Shown piece after piece: positions 52,034-61,378 of a stretch of 64,000 nt of DNA. Source of the stretch: Hymenobacter sp. BT559 (GTDB lineage: Bacteria > Bacteroidota > Bacteroidia > Cytophagales > Hymenobacteraceae). The translations under genes were made by a program, and so were the position numbers. The stretch lies in NCBI RefSeq assembly GCF_016427535.1, contig NZ_JAELXV010000001.1:868001-932000 (forward strand). The letters are read 5' to 3'. The stretch's first letter is position 1. Each line of letters opens with the position of its first letter. The notes under the pieces are model-generated. The model did no database searches, was not told where the DNA came from, and saw only the letters and a list, made by a program, of their open reading frames with translations.

Positions 52034-52113
52034 AGGAGTTAATAGAAGACGAAGGGCGGAGGCGATGAATAGCACTATTCATCGCCTCCGCCCTTCGTCT
52101 TCTATTAACTCCT
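52034..52113. repeat. 80-nt near-perfect palindrome (39-bp arms, 2-nt loop)
   Basis: Arms 52034-52072 and 52075-52113 are exactly complementary (start AGGAGTTAATAGAAGACG); only CA separates them. It lies between the MOSC gene start and the stop of the YitT-like gene, both on the minus strand, so it may terminate that upstream gene. Confidence 0.95.
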
Positions 52114-52121
52114 GGCCTATC

Positions 52122-53129
52122 CTAGTGCAGTGCGCGCTTCTTTACCATACCGCCCTTGGCGTCGTTTACGCTGTGCATGATGATGAAGGCGCGGGGGTCA
52201 ATGTGGTTGACCTCAGTGGTAACCTGGCCTACTTCGAGGCGCGTGACGACGGTGAACACGATTTCGATGGAACTGGGCTGCTCGCCGCGCGAGCCGTAGC
52301 CGCGGTGGCCGGCATACACCGTAACGCCCCGACCGAGGCGCTCGGTGAGGGTACGCCGAATGGCATCGCTGTGCTCCGAAATAATGGTGACGCCCGTATA
52401 TTCTTCAATGCCATTGACCACAAACTCAATGGTTTTGGATGCCGACAGGTAAGTGAGAATGGAGTACAGCGCCGTGGGTACATCGAGCACCAGAGCCACT
52501 ACAATAAAAATCAAAATATTGAGCACCAGCACAAAATCGCCCACGCTAAGGCTGGCTTTGCGGCTGAGGTACACGGCCAGAATCTCGGTGCCATCGAGCA
52601 CGCCACCGCCCCGCATGGCCAGCCCGATACCGGCCCCTAGGAAGAAGCCCCCGAACACGGCAATCAGCATCTTGTCCTGCGTCACGACCGGGAAATGCAC
52701 CGTTTCGAGCACCACGGCCAGCGCCAGAATGGCGAGCAGCGCCCGCACGGCGAAGCCCTTGCCCATCTGCCGGAAGCCCAGCCACACAAAAGGCAGGTTG
52801 AGCACTACCAGCAGCACCGACAAGGGTGGGTCGCCGGGTAGCAGGCGGGCTGCCAGCAGTGAAATACCAGTTACGCCGCCGTCAAACAAACCATTGGGCA
52901 GCATGAATGCCTCTAAGCCTAGGGCCGCCGAGGCCACGCCCATCGCTAGGTACACTACGTTGCGAAATTCTTCGCGCAGCCACGATTGCTGCGGCCCATT
53001 GTGAGGCGCGGGCGCATCGGCAATAGAGGGGTGGCCGGAAAGGGAAGTACCTACGGTAGTCGTGGCCTCGGGGGCGGCATTGGCTTGCAGCTGCCGCAAG
53101 CGGGCTAAAATCGATAATTGAGCGAGCAT
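52122..53129 (-). CDS. YitT family membrane protein with DUF2179 domain
   Basis: The 335-residue protein has a poorly conserved 50-residue N-terminus, then five or six hydrophobic segments (about 55-250: NVVYLAMGVASAALGLEAFMLP, LSVLLVVLNLPFVWLGF, ALLAILALAVVL, LIAVFGGFFLGAGIGLAM, ILIFIVVALVLDV). A C-terminal DUF2179 domain (GVTVYAGHRGYGSRGEQPSSIEIVFTVVTRLE...) completes the YitT arrangement. Transport substrate is unknown. The gene is separated from the MOSC gene by the 80-nt hairpin. Confidence 0.85.
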   Translation of the reverse strand: MLAQLSILARLRQLQANAAPEATTTVGTSLSGHPSIADAPAPHNGPQQSWLREEFRNVVYLAMGVASAALGLEAFMLPNGLFDGGVTGISLLAARLLPGDPPLSVLLVVLNLPFVWLGFRQMGKGFAVRALLAILALAVVLETVHFPVVTQDKMLIAVFGGFFLGAGIGLAMRGGGVLDGTEILAVYLSRKASLSVGDFVLVLNILIFIVVALVLDVPTALYSILTYLSASKTIEFVVNGIEEYTGVTIISEHSDAIRRTLTERLGRGVTVYAGHRGYGSRGEQPSSIEIVFTVVTRLEVGQVTTEVNHIDPRAFIIMHSVNDAKGGMVKKRALH

Positions 53130-53167
53130 AGCCCAGTTTACGCAAAAAAACCCGCTTTCGCCAAGGT

Positions 53168-54883
53168 TTATTGCTTTTTCGCTGATTCTAACTGCAAGGC
53201 CAGCTGCACTGCCGCGTATAGGTCAACGATGCCGCCGGTAGCCGAAAGCGTCGCAAAGTCAGCTTTCTTGCCGCCCTCGCCGGGCACTAGCACCTGCGTG
53301 TGGTGCACTTGCGCCGACTGCCGAATAATCCGTTTCAGGTCGGCCGCCGTGAGGTTGGGGAAGTACGACTTAAGCACAGCTGCTACGCCCGCCGTTACGG
53401 GGGCGGCCATGCTGGTGCCGCTCTCTGGGCCATACTTGCTGCCTGGCAGTGTGGAGTAGATGCCCACGCCAGGCGCGAACACATCTACTTGTTTCTTAGA
53501 ATAGTTAGAAAAGCTGGCGGGCAGGTTTTCATCGTCGGTGGGCCCCGAAGCGCCCACGGTCAGCAGGTTGGTGGGTACGCTGCCGTTGAGGTAAAAGGCC
53601 GCGGGGTAGTGGGGCACCACGTCGAGGTTATCGTCTTCGTTACCCGCGGCGTGTACCAGTAGTACGCCCTTGGCCTCGGCGTACTTATAGGCAGCTTCTA
53701 CGGCTGGGCGCTGAGGCGAGAACTCCTTGCCGAAGCTCATATTAATAATCTGCGCGCCATTGTCTACGGCGTAGCGGATGGCGTTGGCCACGTCCTTGTC
53801 GCGCTCGTCGCCGTTGGGCACGGCGCGCACGCTCATCACGCGCACCGGCGCACCCGCTATGCCTTGCACACCTAGGTTATTGTCGCGCGCGGCCGCAATG
53901 ATGCCCGCCACATGGGTGCCATGCAGGGCATCGGGGCCGGTCACGTCGGCGTTGCCGTAGTCGCGCTGGTTTACATCTTCGGGGTTGTCCTTCACGATGT
54001 CGGCGCGGGCGTTAAACTTGGTGTTGAGGCTGTAATTCAGCTGGTCGCGCTGGTCTTTTACCTCGTTGTTAATTTCGGCCACCAGCGCGTCGGTGTCGGC
54101 AATGCCGCCCTGCTTCATGTCCTGGTACAGCGACGAGAGGGCGGTTTTCAGGCTGGCGTCGGGCACCTGGGCGGCCACCTTGCGGAGGGTTGTCGTGTCG
54201 AGCTTTTCTACCTCTAGTTTCTGCTTCAGCGCGTCGAAGAGCGACACCATGGGGCTGGTGCCCTGGTCGGCCTGCTTTAGCTGCTCGGTCAGCTCCTTGC
54301 GCTTGTTGTCGTAGGCTTTTTTGGCCCGGAGGTACGTAGCATAGTCGGCCTTGTCGGCCGCTTTTATCTGGGCACTGGTCTTGCCCGCAAAGCGCGGCCC
54401 CAGCTTGGCTACCACGCGGGTAACCTCCAACGTCTCTACCGAGATATTGCGCCCGTCTTTGCCACCTAGGAAGTTCCAGCCGTGAATGTCATCGATGTAG
54501 CCATTCTTGTCGTCGTCGATGCCGTTGCCCGGTATCTCGCGCGGGTTGCGCCACAGCACAGGCTTGAGGTCTACGTGCGCCGTGTCGATGCCCGAATCAA
54601 TAACCGCCACAACTACGGCGGTGGGTACGCGGCCCTTCAGCAATTCGGCATAGGTGCGGGTGGCGCCCACGCCGGGGGTTTTATCCTGCTGGGGGTCGCG
54701 CAGGTACCACTGGGCGGCGGCGGCTTCGGCCACAGTAGGTCCGGCTGGGGTGGCCGTGGTGGCGGGCGCAGCAGCGTCCGGAATGGTAGCGGGGGTAGTT
54801 TGGGCCACCACAATGGTAGCGGGGATGCTCAACGAAACAGCCAGTGCCAGGCGCGGCCAGCAGGAAATGCGATTGGAAATCAT
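53168..54883 (-). CDS. exported S8 (subtilisin-like) serine protease
   Basis: The 571-residue protein has a signal peptide (about 1-27) and an Ala/Thr/Pro linker. The subtilase triad is present: Asp96 (VVAVIDSGID), His in LHGTHVAGIIAA near residue 320, Ser in GTSMAAPVTAG near 490. A large helical insertion of about 170 residues (about 145-310, KKAYDNKRKELTEQLKQAD...) lies between Asp and His, a pattern seen in many Bacteroidota subtilases and possibly a lid. No C-terminal sorting domain was seen. It stands alone. Confidence 0.9.
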   Translation of the reverse strand: MISNRISCWPRLALAVSLSIPATIVVAQTTPATIPDAAAPATTATPAGPTVAEAAAAQWYLRDPQQDKTPGVGATRTYAELLKGRVPTAVVVAVIDSGIDTAHVDLKPVLWRNPREIPGNGIDDDKNGYIDDIHGWNFLGGKDGRNISVETLEVTRVVAKLGPRFAGKTSAQIKAADKADYATYLRAKKAYDNKRKELTEQLKQADQGTSPMVSLFDALKQKLEVEKLDTTTLRKVAAQVPDASLKTALSSLYQDMKQGGIADTDALVAEINNEVKDQRDQLNYSLNTKFNARADIVKDNPEDVNQRDYGNADVTGPDALHGTHVAGIIAAARDNNLGVQGIAGAPVRVMSVRAVPNGDERDKDVANAIRYAVDNGAQIINMSFGKEFSPQRPAVEAAYKYAEAKGVLLVHAAGNEDDNLDVVPHYPAAFYLNGSVPTNLLTVGASGPTDDENLPASFSNYSKKQVDVFAPGVGIYSTLPGSKYGPESGTSMAAPVTAGVAAVLKSYFPNLTAADLKRIIRQSAQVHHTQVLVPGEGGKKADFATLSATGGIVDLYAAVQLALQLESAKKQ

Positions 54884-55003
54884 TCAGGAGAAATAAAAGC
54901 GGCGCAAGAAACGCCCGCGTACGGATAGACGGACGCGGGGCGGCGGGTGTTGCGCCCGGTGGGGATAGTCCGGTAATTTAGCGAGCTAGTGAAAAATTCA
55001 ATT

Positions 55004-56146
55004 ATGCGCGTATTTATCCTCGGTAGTATGGTTGGGCTATTGCTTATTGGTTGCGAAACTCGTCAGCCCGTGGCTACCAAACCCAAGCAGCTAGTGCCCT
55101 CTATGCTGCCTGCTTCATCAGTCGAACAGGTTCCCCGTCAGTTGCCGGCTTCTCCCATGCGCGCGCCGTGGATAGATACCGGTGATACCAGTGCTACTCG
55201 CAGGCTTATTTCCCTCGACGGGCAGCGTTGGTTAGTGCGCACTGCTGCCCTCCCCGATAGTGCTCGTCAGCTATCATTTCCGGTGCCAGCCGATAAAGAA
55301 AATCATTTAGCTGCCTACACGGAAAAGGGTGCGGATGTGCAGTATACTTTCCAACTGCTTGGCCCACAGGGTCAGCTTCGCTTTATTACACAGCTACACA
55401 AAGCCGATTTTGCTAGGGTCGTATATGGTAGCCTGCGCACGGTAGCGCGAGCCGCCCCGCCTGTCTTTTTAGCTTATTGGTCAGCTCGCCGGGCGTTGAT
55501 ATTCGAAACAAACTTCGTACGCGAGGATACTGATGAGGGTCTGAGTATATTGCTGTTGCTAGACCCCGTTACGGGCAAGGTGCTACACCTTAGCCCCGGC
55601 AAAGAGTATATGGGTAGTTGCGACTGTTGGCCAACTCTCACGCCCGATGGCCAGACACTGCTAACTGGTAAAGAAATCCTGCACGCCACCGGGCAGGTAT
55701 TTTCGCTGGCACAGCCCCAGCGCGCCGTAGCCGGTACGCGCATCCTTAGCGACAGTACCTTCTTGGTAGCTTATGAAGGCGATAACCCTGAGCAGGCTAA
55801 CAACGCGCACTTAGTCAATCGCAATGGACAAGTGAAGCGACGATTTACTTTTCATGGTACTGACAGCGGGATGAGCGGCGGCGGTTACAGCCTGGCAGAA
55901 GCCCTACTGCCTACTACTGGTACCCAATACTTATGGGATGGAGCCGCTCAACTTCTGACTCTTGTGCCAGTGCACCAGCCTGCAGCCTTGCGCCAGATAC
56001 CGGCGGCGCAATTGGTTCCGTTTCGTGCCCCGCAGCGTCCTAGTGAGAGAAAGCTAGCGTTTGATTACAACGATATGCCCAGCAGCGTTTTGTATGTCGA
56101 CACTCTCACGCAGCAGTTACGCTGTACTATCATCAAGACGGAATGA
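55004..56146 (+). CDS. lipoprotein of unknown function with propeller-like repeats
   Basis: I do not recognise the family. The 380-residue product starts with a lipobox (GLLLIGC, Cys17); a GTG at 54989 would add five residues. The rest is beta-strand rich. Short recurring blocks (RLISLDGQRWLVRT, LLLLDPVTGKVLHLSPG, TLTPDGQTLLTGKEIL, YLWDGAAQLLTLVPV) look like beta-propeller blades. No catalytic motif is seen. It has no CCTAGG site. Confidence 0.65.
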   Translation: MRVFILGSMVGLLLIGCETRQPVATKPKQLVPSMLPASSVEQVPRQLPASPMRAPWIDTGDTSATRRLISLDGQRWLVRTAALPDSARQLSFPVPADKENHLAAYTEKGADVQYTFQLLGPQGQLRFITQLHKADFARVVYGSLRTVARAAPPVFLAYWSARRALIFETNFVREDTDEGLSILLLLDPVTGKVLHLSPGKEYMGSCDCWPTLTPDGQTLLTGKEILHATGQVFSLAQPQRAVAGTRILSDSTFLVAYEGDNPEQANNAHLVNRNGQVKRRFTFHGTDSGMSGGGYSLAEALLPTTGTQYLWDGAAQLLTLVPVHQPAALRQIPAAQLVPFRAPQRPSERKLAFDYNDMPSSVLYVDTLTQQLRCTIIKTE

Positions 56147-56194
56147 GTTAAAGCATTGGGTAATTACAGCCTAGGGTGCCGGTTACCCATCTTC

Positions 56195-59100
56195 TTACAC
56201 TTCCACCACCTCGCCCGAGCCGAAGTAGTAAATAACCCCGCGCACATCGGCGTAACCCAATTCTCGAAATAGGCGGGCGTACTCACGCAACCGGATTTTG
56301 TGGATGTCCTGCGGCGGCGGCAGCTTAAAATCGAGCATGGTCACGGTTTGGGTAGCGCGGCTGGGGCCCTCGCCAAACACGATGCGGTCGGGCTTGTAGG
56401 CGCGGTGCGTGTGGCCGCCCACCAGTATTTCGCGCTCCGTTTCCACCGCCAGGCCATCGGCAAAGTAGGGGGCCAAGCGTGGGTCGGCCAGTAGCGCTTT
56501 TAAGTTGGTTTCGAGTTCGGGCCGCTCTTTTTGATTAATAACGCCCTCGGCTACCAGCTGGCGCAGTGAGCGCCCTAGGTCCTGGGCCGACAGCAGGCGC
56601 CGCAGAGCGTAGTGCAGCTTGCGGTTGAGCTCGCCTAGGTGCTCCTGCTCATCAAAATCAAACACGGTGGTGGCGTGGCGGCGCAACTTCAGCCGCTCAC
56701 TCCAAGGCGTGGAGGCTAGGTTGTTGAGCGCAAAGTTGGTTTTGGGTTTTTGAGGCTTCGCGCTAGGGGCTTGAGCGGTGCCGGGATTGAGCACGAAGCT
56801 GGTGGTTTCGTCTTGCCAGCGGCCTAGGTGGCGCAGGTAGCCAGCCAGCAGGTCGGCCACATCGCGGGCTGGGCCCTGGGTGGCAGCGGGCTCGGGGGTG
56901 GCGGCCAGGGGTAGCTCGCCGGTGGTTTTGCGCGGCTCGGCCGGCGCCTTGCTGATTATATAGAGCCTGTGCCGCGGCCGGGTGAAGGACACGTACAGCG
57001 TGTTGAGGCCGTCGAGCAGCGTTTTTTCGCGTTCTTCGACATCCTGCTCGGCCAGGGGGGTGTAGGCCAAGCTTTTATTGAGCCGCACCACTGCCACGTC
57101 GGGCAAGTCGGGTAGGGGCTTATGGGCCGTTGCGAGGTAGCCCCACAGCATCGTGTCGGTGCGGGGTACCAGCGTCCAGTCAGCAAAGGGCACAATCACA
57201 ATGCCGTAGGCTAAGCCTTTGGCCTTGTGCACGGTCGTGATGGTGATGGCATCGGTACCTCCCGGCGCATTGATACTGAGCGCGCCCTTGCGCTCGTCCC
57301 AATAGGTGAGGAAGCTCCCTAGGTTGTTGCCGTGCTTGAGGCTGAACTCCAGCGTCAAATCAAGAAAGCGAAACAGGTAGTCGCTCTCCGCATTGGCGCC
57401 CAGCAGCCCAAAAATGCCGAGCAGCCGCTCGGTTAGCTCATACAGCCCTAGGTTGCCCGTTTTGTGCTCCTCCACATCAAAGCCCAAGCTGCGCAACTCG
57501 TCAAAAAACGGCTTGCCGCTTTCCTTATCATTGGCCACCGCGGCAATGTGGCGGGCTCGCCCGGGGGTAGGGGGCTGGCGCCGCACCACCTTATCGACCA
57601 GCAGCAGCGCCTCGGCCCGCGCCAGGGTGTCGCTGCTTTGGTGCAGCACCCGCATGATGGCCACCAGCAGGTTCACCACCTCAGCAAATTGCAAGGCCAG
57701 CGAATCGGCCGAAATGATGGGAAAGCCGCGCTCTTTCAGGAATTTGGCTACCAGGCGGCTCTGCCAGCGCGTGCGGCACAGCACGGCCACCTCGCGCAGC
57801 TGGTGCCCATCGGACAAGGCCTGCTCAATGAGCTGTAAGGCCAGGTAGCAGGTGCTCTCGTTGTAGTCGAGCACCGCCTCGGCCGGGTAGCCCGGCAGGG
57901 GCTCGTCGAGGTACTGCCCTGTGGTGGGAACGTAGCGGCGGGCCGGGGCATCTTTCTGGGTGAATAGTAGTTCGACATGGCCCGCTGGCGCACCAGCGCC
58001 TAGGTCCGCATTACCGGCTAGCAGCGACCTAGGCGTTGCTTCTGGTACTTCCTGCTGAAATCCATCCTCAAAAATGCCGGCTACTAGCTCCCCCTCTACA
58101 CTACGCTCGCGCACGTAGGTAAAGAACTCATTATTAAAGTCAATTATGGCCGGCTCGCTCCGAAAGTTGACCGCCAGCGAGCGTGGCTCCAGCGTGCTTT
58201 GCAGCGTGTAGTAGCGCTCGCTCAGCAGGCGCTGCATGTCCGCGTCGCGGGCCCGTGAGGCTAGGGCGCCCGTGTCGCGCTGGTAGAGGCGTAGAATCTG
58301 CTCTAGCTCGCCGCCCCGCCAGCGGTAAATGGCCTGTTTGGCGTCGCCCACAGCCAGCGACAAGCCACCGTTGGCCACGGCGTTTTCGACCAGGGGCAGC
58401 AAGTTATTCCATTGCAGTACCGATGTGTCTTGAAACTCGTCAATCAGCAAGTGGCGGTATTTCTCCCCTAGGCGCTCGTATAAAAAAGGCACCGGCTCGT
58501 TGAGCACAATGGCCGCAATGCGCCGATTAAATTCTGAAATCAGCACCACGTTGCGCTCGCGGCTGATTTCCTCCACCAGCTTGTTTAGCTCGCTCAGCAG
58601 CGAGGCGTGAAACAAGAACGGCTGCAACGCCTTTAACAGTAAGTAATTCGGTAAGTGGGTCAGGCGCAAATCTAGTAGCTCGCCAAAAGCCGCTTCCAGC
58701 TCTGGCTGCACGGCTTCTACGGCCGGTACCAAGCCAGCCTTCTTGGCTTTGTCGCTCCACCACTTGCCGCTGTCCACCACCTTGCGCGCCGTAGCCGTCG
58801 GAAAGTCGGCCTTGGCATCGGGGGCACCCAGCCAGCGCTCCCAGCTGCGGAAATGCCCGTGAATGCCATTGGCACCGCCCGCCAGGTGCTCGGCCTCAAT
58901 ACCCGCGCCGGCTAGCGCCGCCAGCGCCCGGTCAGTTTGGACCTGCACCGCTTCTTCCGTGTCGCGCAGCCGCTGGCGTATTTCCTGGTCGAGTGTGCGA
59001 AAGTCGGCCATCGTCTTTTGGCCCAGCTGTGCCACCGCCTCATGCACGCTCTCGTTGAATAAGTTGCGGCCGAAGTCTAGTAGCTCGTCGGGCAGCTTAT

Positions 59101-59719
59101 TCCAGTTGCGGCCCTGCTCGGCTTGCCCTAGGGCATAGTCGGCCAGCGTTTGGCTCAACAGCTTGCTTTGCGGGTCGCGGTTCACCTTGTCGAGCAAGGC
59201 CGCCACGGCCGTGCGCAGCACACTGTCGGTATCCAGCTCCACCTCAAACGAGGCTGGCAGCCCCAACTCGCGAGTAAATGCCGTGACGATGCGCTGCACA
59301 AACGAGTCGATGGTGCTTACCGCAAAGTCGGCGTAGTGGTACAGCACCAGCTTGAAGGTGGCCGCTGCCCGGCGCCGCACTTCGCGTTGCCACTCGGCGG
59401 GCGTAGCTAGGTGCGGCGGAAACTGCTCTTCCTGCGCCAACTCGGCCGCTACTTCCGCTAGCAGCGCATCTGGTTTATCCTCTGCACCTTGTGCAAAGCG
59501 CCGCAGCGCCCCCACAATGCGCTCTTTCATCTCGCCGGCCGCATCGTTGGTAAATGTGATAGCCAGAATGCTCTTAAAATAGCTGGGATTGTAGCTGCGC
59601 TCGCCGGTGGGGTCGGCCGGCTGCGGGTACCCTAGGGCCAGCTTGAGGTATTCTTTTGTTAATTGATACGTTTTGCCGGAGCCGGCCGAGGCGGAATAGA
59701 TGCGAAAAGGGGCGGGCAT
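56195..59719 (-). CDS. AddA-like UvrD/Rep helicase with C-terminal PD-(D/E)xK-type nuclease
   Basis: The 1174-residue protein begins with Walker A SASAGSGKTYQL (about 8-19). It has LLIDEFQDTSVLQW (Walker B, about 430), GDAKQAIYRWRGGE, NFRSE, TVHKAKGLAYGIVIVPF, and a C-terminal KPDRIVFGEG...TVTMLDFK nuclease motif with a tyrosine-rich YARLFRELGY segment after it. This architecture corresponds to AddA or RecB-type helicase-nucleases that process double-strand breaks. No AddB/RecC gene lies next to it in the window; the partner may be elsewhere. It is the largest gene in the window. Confidence 0.85.
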   Translation of the reverse strand: MPAPFRIYSASAGSGKTYQLTKEYLKLALGYPQPADPTGERSYNPSYFKSILAITFTNDAAGEMKERIVGALRRFAQGAEDKPDALLAEVAAELAQEEQFPPHLATPAEWQREVRRRAAATFKLVLYHYADFAVSTIDSFVQRIVTAFTRELGLPASFEVELDTDSVLRTAVAALLDKVNRDPQSKLLSQTLADYALGQAEQGRNWNKLPDELLDFGRNLFNESVHEAVAQLGQKTMADFRTLDQEIRQRLRDTEEAVQVQTDRALAALAGAGIEAEHLAGGANGIHGHFRSWERWLGAPDAKADFPTATARKVVDSGKWWSDKAKKAGLVPAVEAVQPELEAAFGELLDLRLTHLPNYLLLKALQPFLFHASLLSELNKLVEEISRERNVVLISEFNRRIAAIVLNEPVPFLYERLGEKYRHLLIDEFQDTSVLQWNNLLPLVENAVANGGLSLAVGDAKQAIYRWRGGELEQILRLYQRDTGALASRARDADMQRLLSERYYTLQSTLEPRSLAVNFRSEPAIIDFNNEFFTYVRERSVEGELVAGIFEDGFQQEVPEATPRSLLAGNADLGAGAPAGHVELLFTQKDAPARRYVPTTGQYLDEPLPGYPAEAVLDYNESTCYLALQLIEQALSDGHQLREVAVLCRTRWQSRLVAKFLKERGFPIISADSLALQFAEVVNLLVAIMRVLHQSSDTLARAEALLLVDKVVRRQPPTPGRARHIAAVANDKESGKPFFDELRSLGFDVEEHKTGNLGLYELTERLLGIFGLLGANAESDYLFRFLDLTLEFSLKHGNNLGSFLTYWDERKGALSINAPGGTDAITITTVHKAKGLAYGIVIVPFADWTLVPRTDTMLWGYLATAHKPLPDLPDVAVVRLNKSLAYTPLAEQDVEEREKTLLDGLNTLYVSFTRPRHRLYIISKAPAEPRKTTGELPLAATPEPAATQGPARDVADLLAGYLRHLGRWQDETTSFVLNPGTAQAPSAKPQKPKTNFALNNLASTPWSERLKLRRHATTVFDFDEQEHLGELNRKLHYALRRLLSAQDLGRSLRQLVAEGVINQKERPELETNLKALLADPRLAPYFADGLAVETEREILVGGHTHRAYKPDRIVFGEGPSRATQTVTMLDFKLPPPQDIHKIRLREYARLFRELGYADVRGVIYYFGSGEVVEV

Positions 59720-59773
59720 TACAAACCTTTATTACACGGAGAAGGCTCCGTACACTATGTTAAAATAAGTACT

Positions 59774-60298
59774 ATGAGATACTCAGTCTTTGCCTTGCTA
59801 GTAGGAGTGCTTGCTGCTTGTTCACCAAATGCAGAAGATAATAAGGTCGTCAAGAAAGAGCTTTCAATAGCGGAGCGAAATGCCATTTATCGTAGAGTTG
59901 GCCGCACCATCAATCATGGTAAGTGCTACGAAAAAGACATTGATATAAGTCCAATTATTAAACTAACTGCGGATACAATCAGCAAAGGCGAAGCATTCTT
60001 AGGTAAGGCTTATTTTCCAACCTCCTATTTTAGTAGGCTAGCTAAATGCTACAATTTTGCTTATAAAGCAAAGTTGTCTGTTAGTACTATGCTGATGCCG
60101 ATAGAAGCACAAGGTCAGCCTTACGACACGGTTTACTTCAAAATCAGTCCAGATTCCTTAAGTAGAGTTAAGCAAGGTAAAGTATTCGATGAATATGAGT
60201 TGAGAGCTAGACTACGAGCATCGTTTTCGGATGGTATTTCGGGATATGATACTACTGGGGCTGCAACAACTGTTAAACTATTTGTCAGCAAGCATTAA
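59774..60298 (+). CDS. small AT-rich lipoprotein of unknown function
   Basis: This 174-residue lipoprotein has lipobox LLVGVLAACS (Cys16). No family is recognised. It contains a central YKAKLSVSTML-type beta-strand region and an even charge distribution. The gene is visibly AT-richer than its neighbours, has no CCTAGG, and is probably a recent acquisition. The ATG at 59774 is used because the longer frame overlaps the start of the helicase gene and has no signal. Confidence 0.6.
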   Translation: MRYSVFALLVGVLAACSPNAEDNKVVKKELSIAERNAIYRRVGRTINHGKCYEKDIDISPIIKLTADTISKGEAFLGKAYFPTSYFSRLAKCYNFAYKAKLSVSTMLMPIEAQGQPYDTVYFKISPDSLSRVKQGKVFDEYELRARLRASFSDGISGYDTTGAATTVKLFVSKH

Positions 60299-60305
60299 GC
60301 TTAGC

Positions 60306-60725
60306 TTATATCGGCATCAACCGCTTCGCCACTTCGCCTGGCACCCGCACGGGCCGGCCACTGCCCGCATCTAGCAGCACCCATTGTGTTTCGGCGGCGC
60401 ACAGCAGTTGCCCATCGGCCACGCGCTCGATGCGAGTGCAGCGTTTCGAACTGGCGCCCTTCACGTCGGCCACCCAGGTGAGGGCGCGTAGCTCCTCGTC
60501 TGCATAGGCCGAGCGCAGGTAGCGTATCTGGTGCTCCTGCACTACCCACACCTGTGGCGGCTGCTCGGCGCTAGGTGGGTAGAGCGAGTGCCAGTGGGCT
60601 GCAGCCACCTCCTGCACCCAGCGTACATAGGCTACATTATTGGCGTGGCCGAGCTGGTCGATGTCGGAGGCTTCGACAGTGAAGGTGTACTGGAAGGCAT
60701 GCGCAGGGGCGCTGGGTGTGTCCAT
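60306..60725 (-). CDS. acyl-CoA thioesterase, 4HBT (hotdog) family
   Basis: The 139-residue protein has the hotdog signature DIDQLGHANNVAYVRWVQE (21-39), as in YbgC-type and fatty-acyl-ACP thioesterase-like proteins, where the first Asp is catalytic. A second strand block WVVQEHQIRYLRSA supports the fold. The acyl chain specificity is not evident. It converges with the AT-rich lipoprotein gene and ends 8 bp from it. Confidence 0.85.
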   Translation of the reverse strand: MDTPSAPAHAFQYTFTVEASDIDQLGHANNVAYVRWVQEVAAAHWHSLYPPSAEQPPQVWVVQEHQIRYLRSAYADEELRALTWVADVKGASSKRCTRIERVADGQLLCAAETQWVLLDAGSGRPVRVPGEVAKRLMPI

Positions 60726-60885
60726 AAACGCTAAGTAGAGGAGGGCGGGAAGTGGCCGGCTCGCGTGTGGGGGCAGTGTAGAATAACCGAAACCCCCTAG
60801 GTTAGTGCTGCTGGCCAGCTAAGTAGTACCGGCAAACTCGGTTGAAGTTTTTTTTGGCCGACGGGTGAAGTTCGGAAATTCTGTC

Positions 60886-60893
60886 TATCTTTG
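60886..60893 (+). promoter_or_regulatory. -7 box of the cold-shock gene
   Basis: TATCTTTG matches TAnnTTTG exactly. The ATG of the cold-shock protein gene is at 61002, so the leader would be about 105 nt, long for a 65-residue protein. Confidence 0.6.
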
Positions 60894-61001
60894 GCGCAAC
60901 TCAAGGCTCTGTGTTGCTGTTCCGGTCCGCTCCGGTGTAGTTACATCTTAGGTCCCCAGCGTTACGCCGGGCGTTGACGACACCAATTTATTTTTTTTAT
61001 C

Positions 61002-61199
61002 ATGCCGACCGGAACGGTAAAATTCTTCAATGAGACCAAAGGCTTTGGTTTCATCAAAAACGACGAAACTGGCGAAGACATCTTCGTTCACGTCACGGAC
61101 CTCGTAGATGCCAAGTCGCTGCGCGAGAAAGACAAAGTTCAGTACGAAGAAGCCCAAGGCCGTAAAGGCCCGAACGCTGTAAAAGTAGCGTTGCTCTAA
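61002..61199 (+). CDS. cold-shock-domain RNA chaperone
   Basis: The 65-residue OB-fold protein carries RNP1 KGFGFI (13-18) and RNP2 DIFVH (26-30), which define CspA-type proteins. It binds single-stranded RNA and DNA, melting secondary structure and aiding translation, often at low temperature. The leader of about 105 nt and terminator at 61224 support a single-gene transcript. The downstream DEAD-box helicase is a functional partner in many bacteria. No gene name is assigned. Confidence 0.95.
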   Translation: MPTGTVKFFNETKGFGFIKNDETGEDIFVHVTDLVDAKSLREKDKVQYEEAQGRKGPNAVKVALL

Positions 61200-61223
61200 G
61201 CTAACGACACTTTTAAGTGCTAT

Positions 61224-61259
61224 AAAAAGCGCGTTTCCAACTCGGGGACGCGCTTTTTT
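61224..61259 (+). terminator. terminator of the cold-shock gene
   Basis: AAAAAGCGCGTTTCC pairs with GGGGACGCGCTTTTT (with one G-T pair) and runs into six Ts, 25 bp after the stop codon. Confidence 0.93.
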
Positions 61260-61370
61260 ATGATTAGGCCCGCCTTAGTTGGTGCCAGCACAAGTAGTGT
61301 TATTCTAGGTAGGCCCTGGCAATACACACGTATGAATAGCTAAATAGTAGCTTTTTTCAAATAAAATACG

Positions 61371-61378
61371 TACCTTTG
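61371..61378 (+). promoter_or_regulatory. -7 box of the DEAD-box helicase gene
   Basis: TACCTTTG matches TAnnTTTG exactly. It follows an AT-rich run with TTTTTTC about 18 bp upstream that may act as the -33 element. Confidence 0.55.

Noticed and set aside
52453..53004. A 183-residue plus-strand frame over the YitT-like gene
   Set aside because: Arg/Ser/Pro-rich composition and lack of domains mark it as a shadow of the minus-strand gene.
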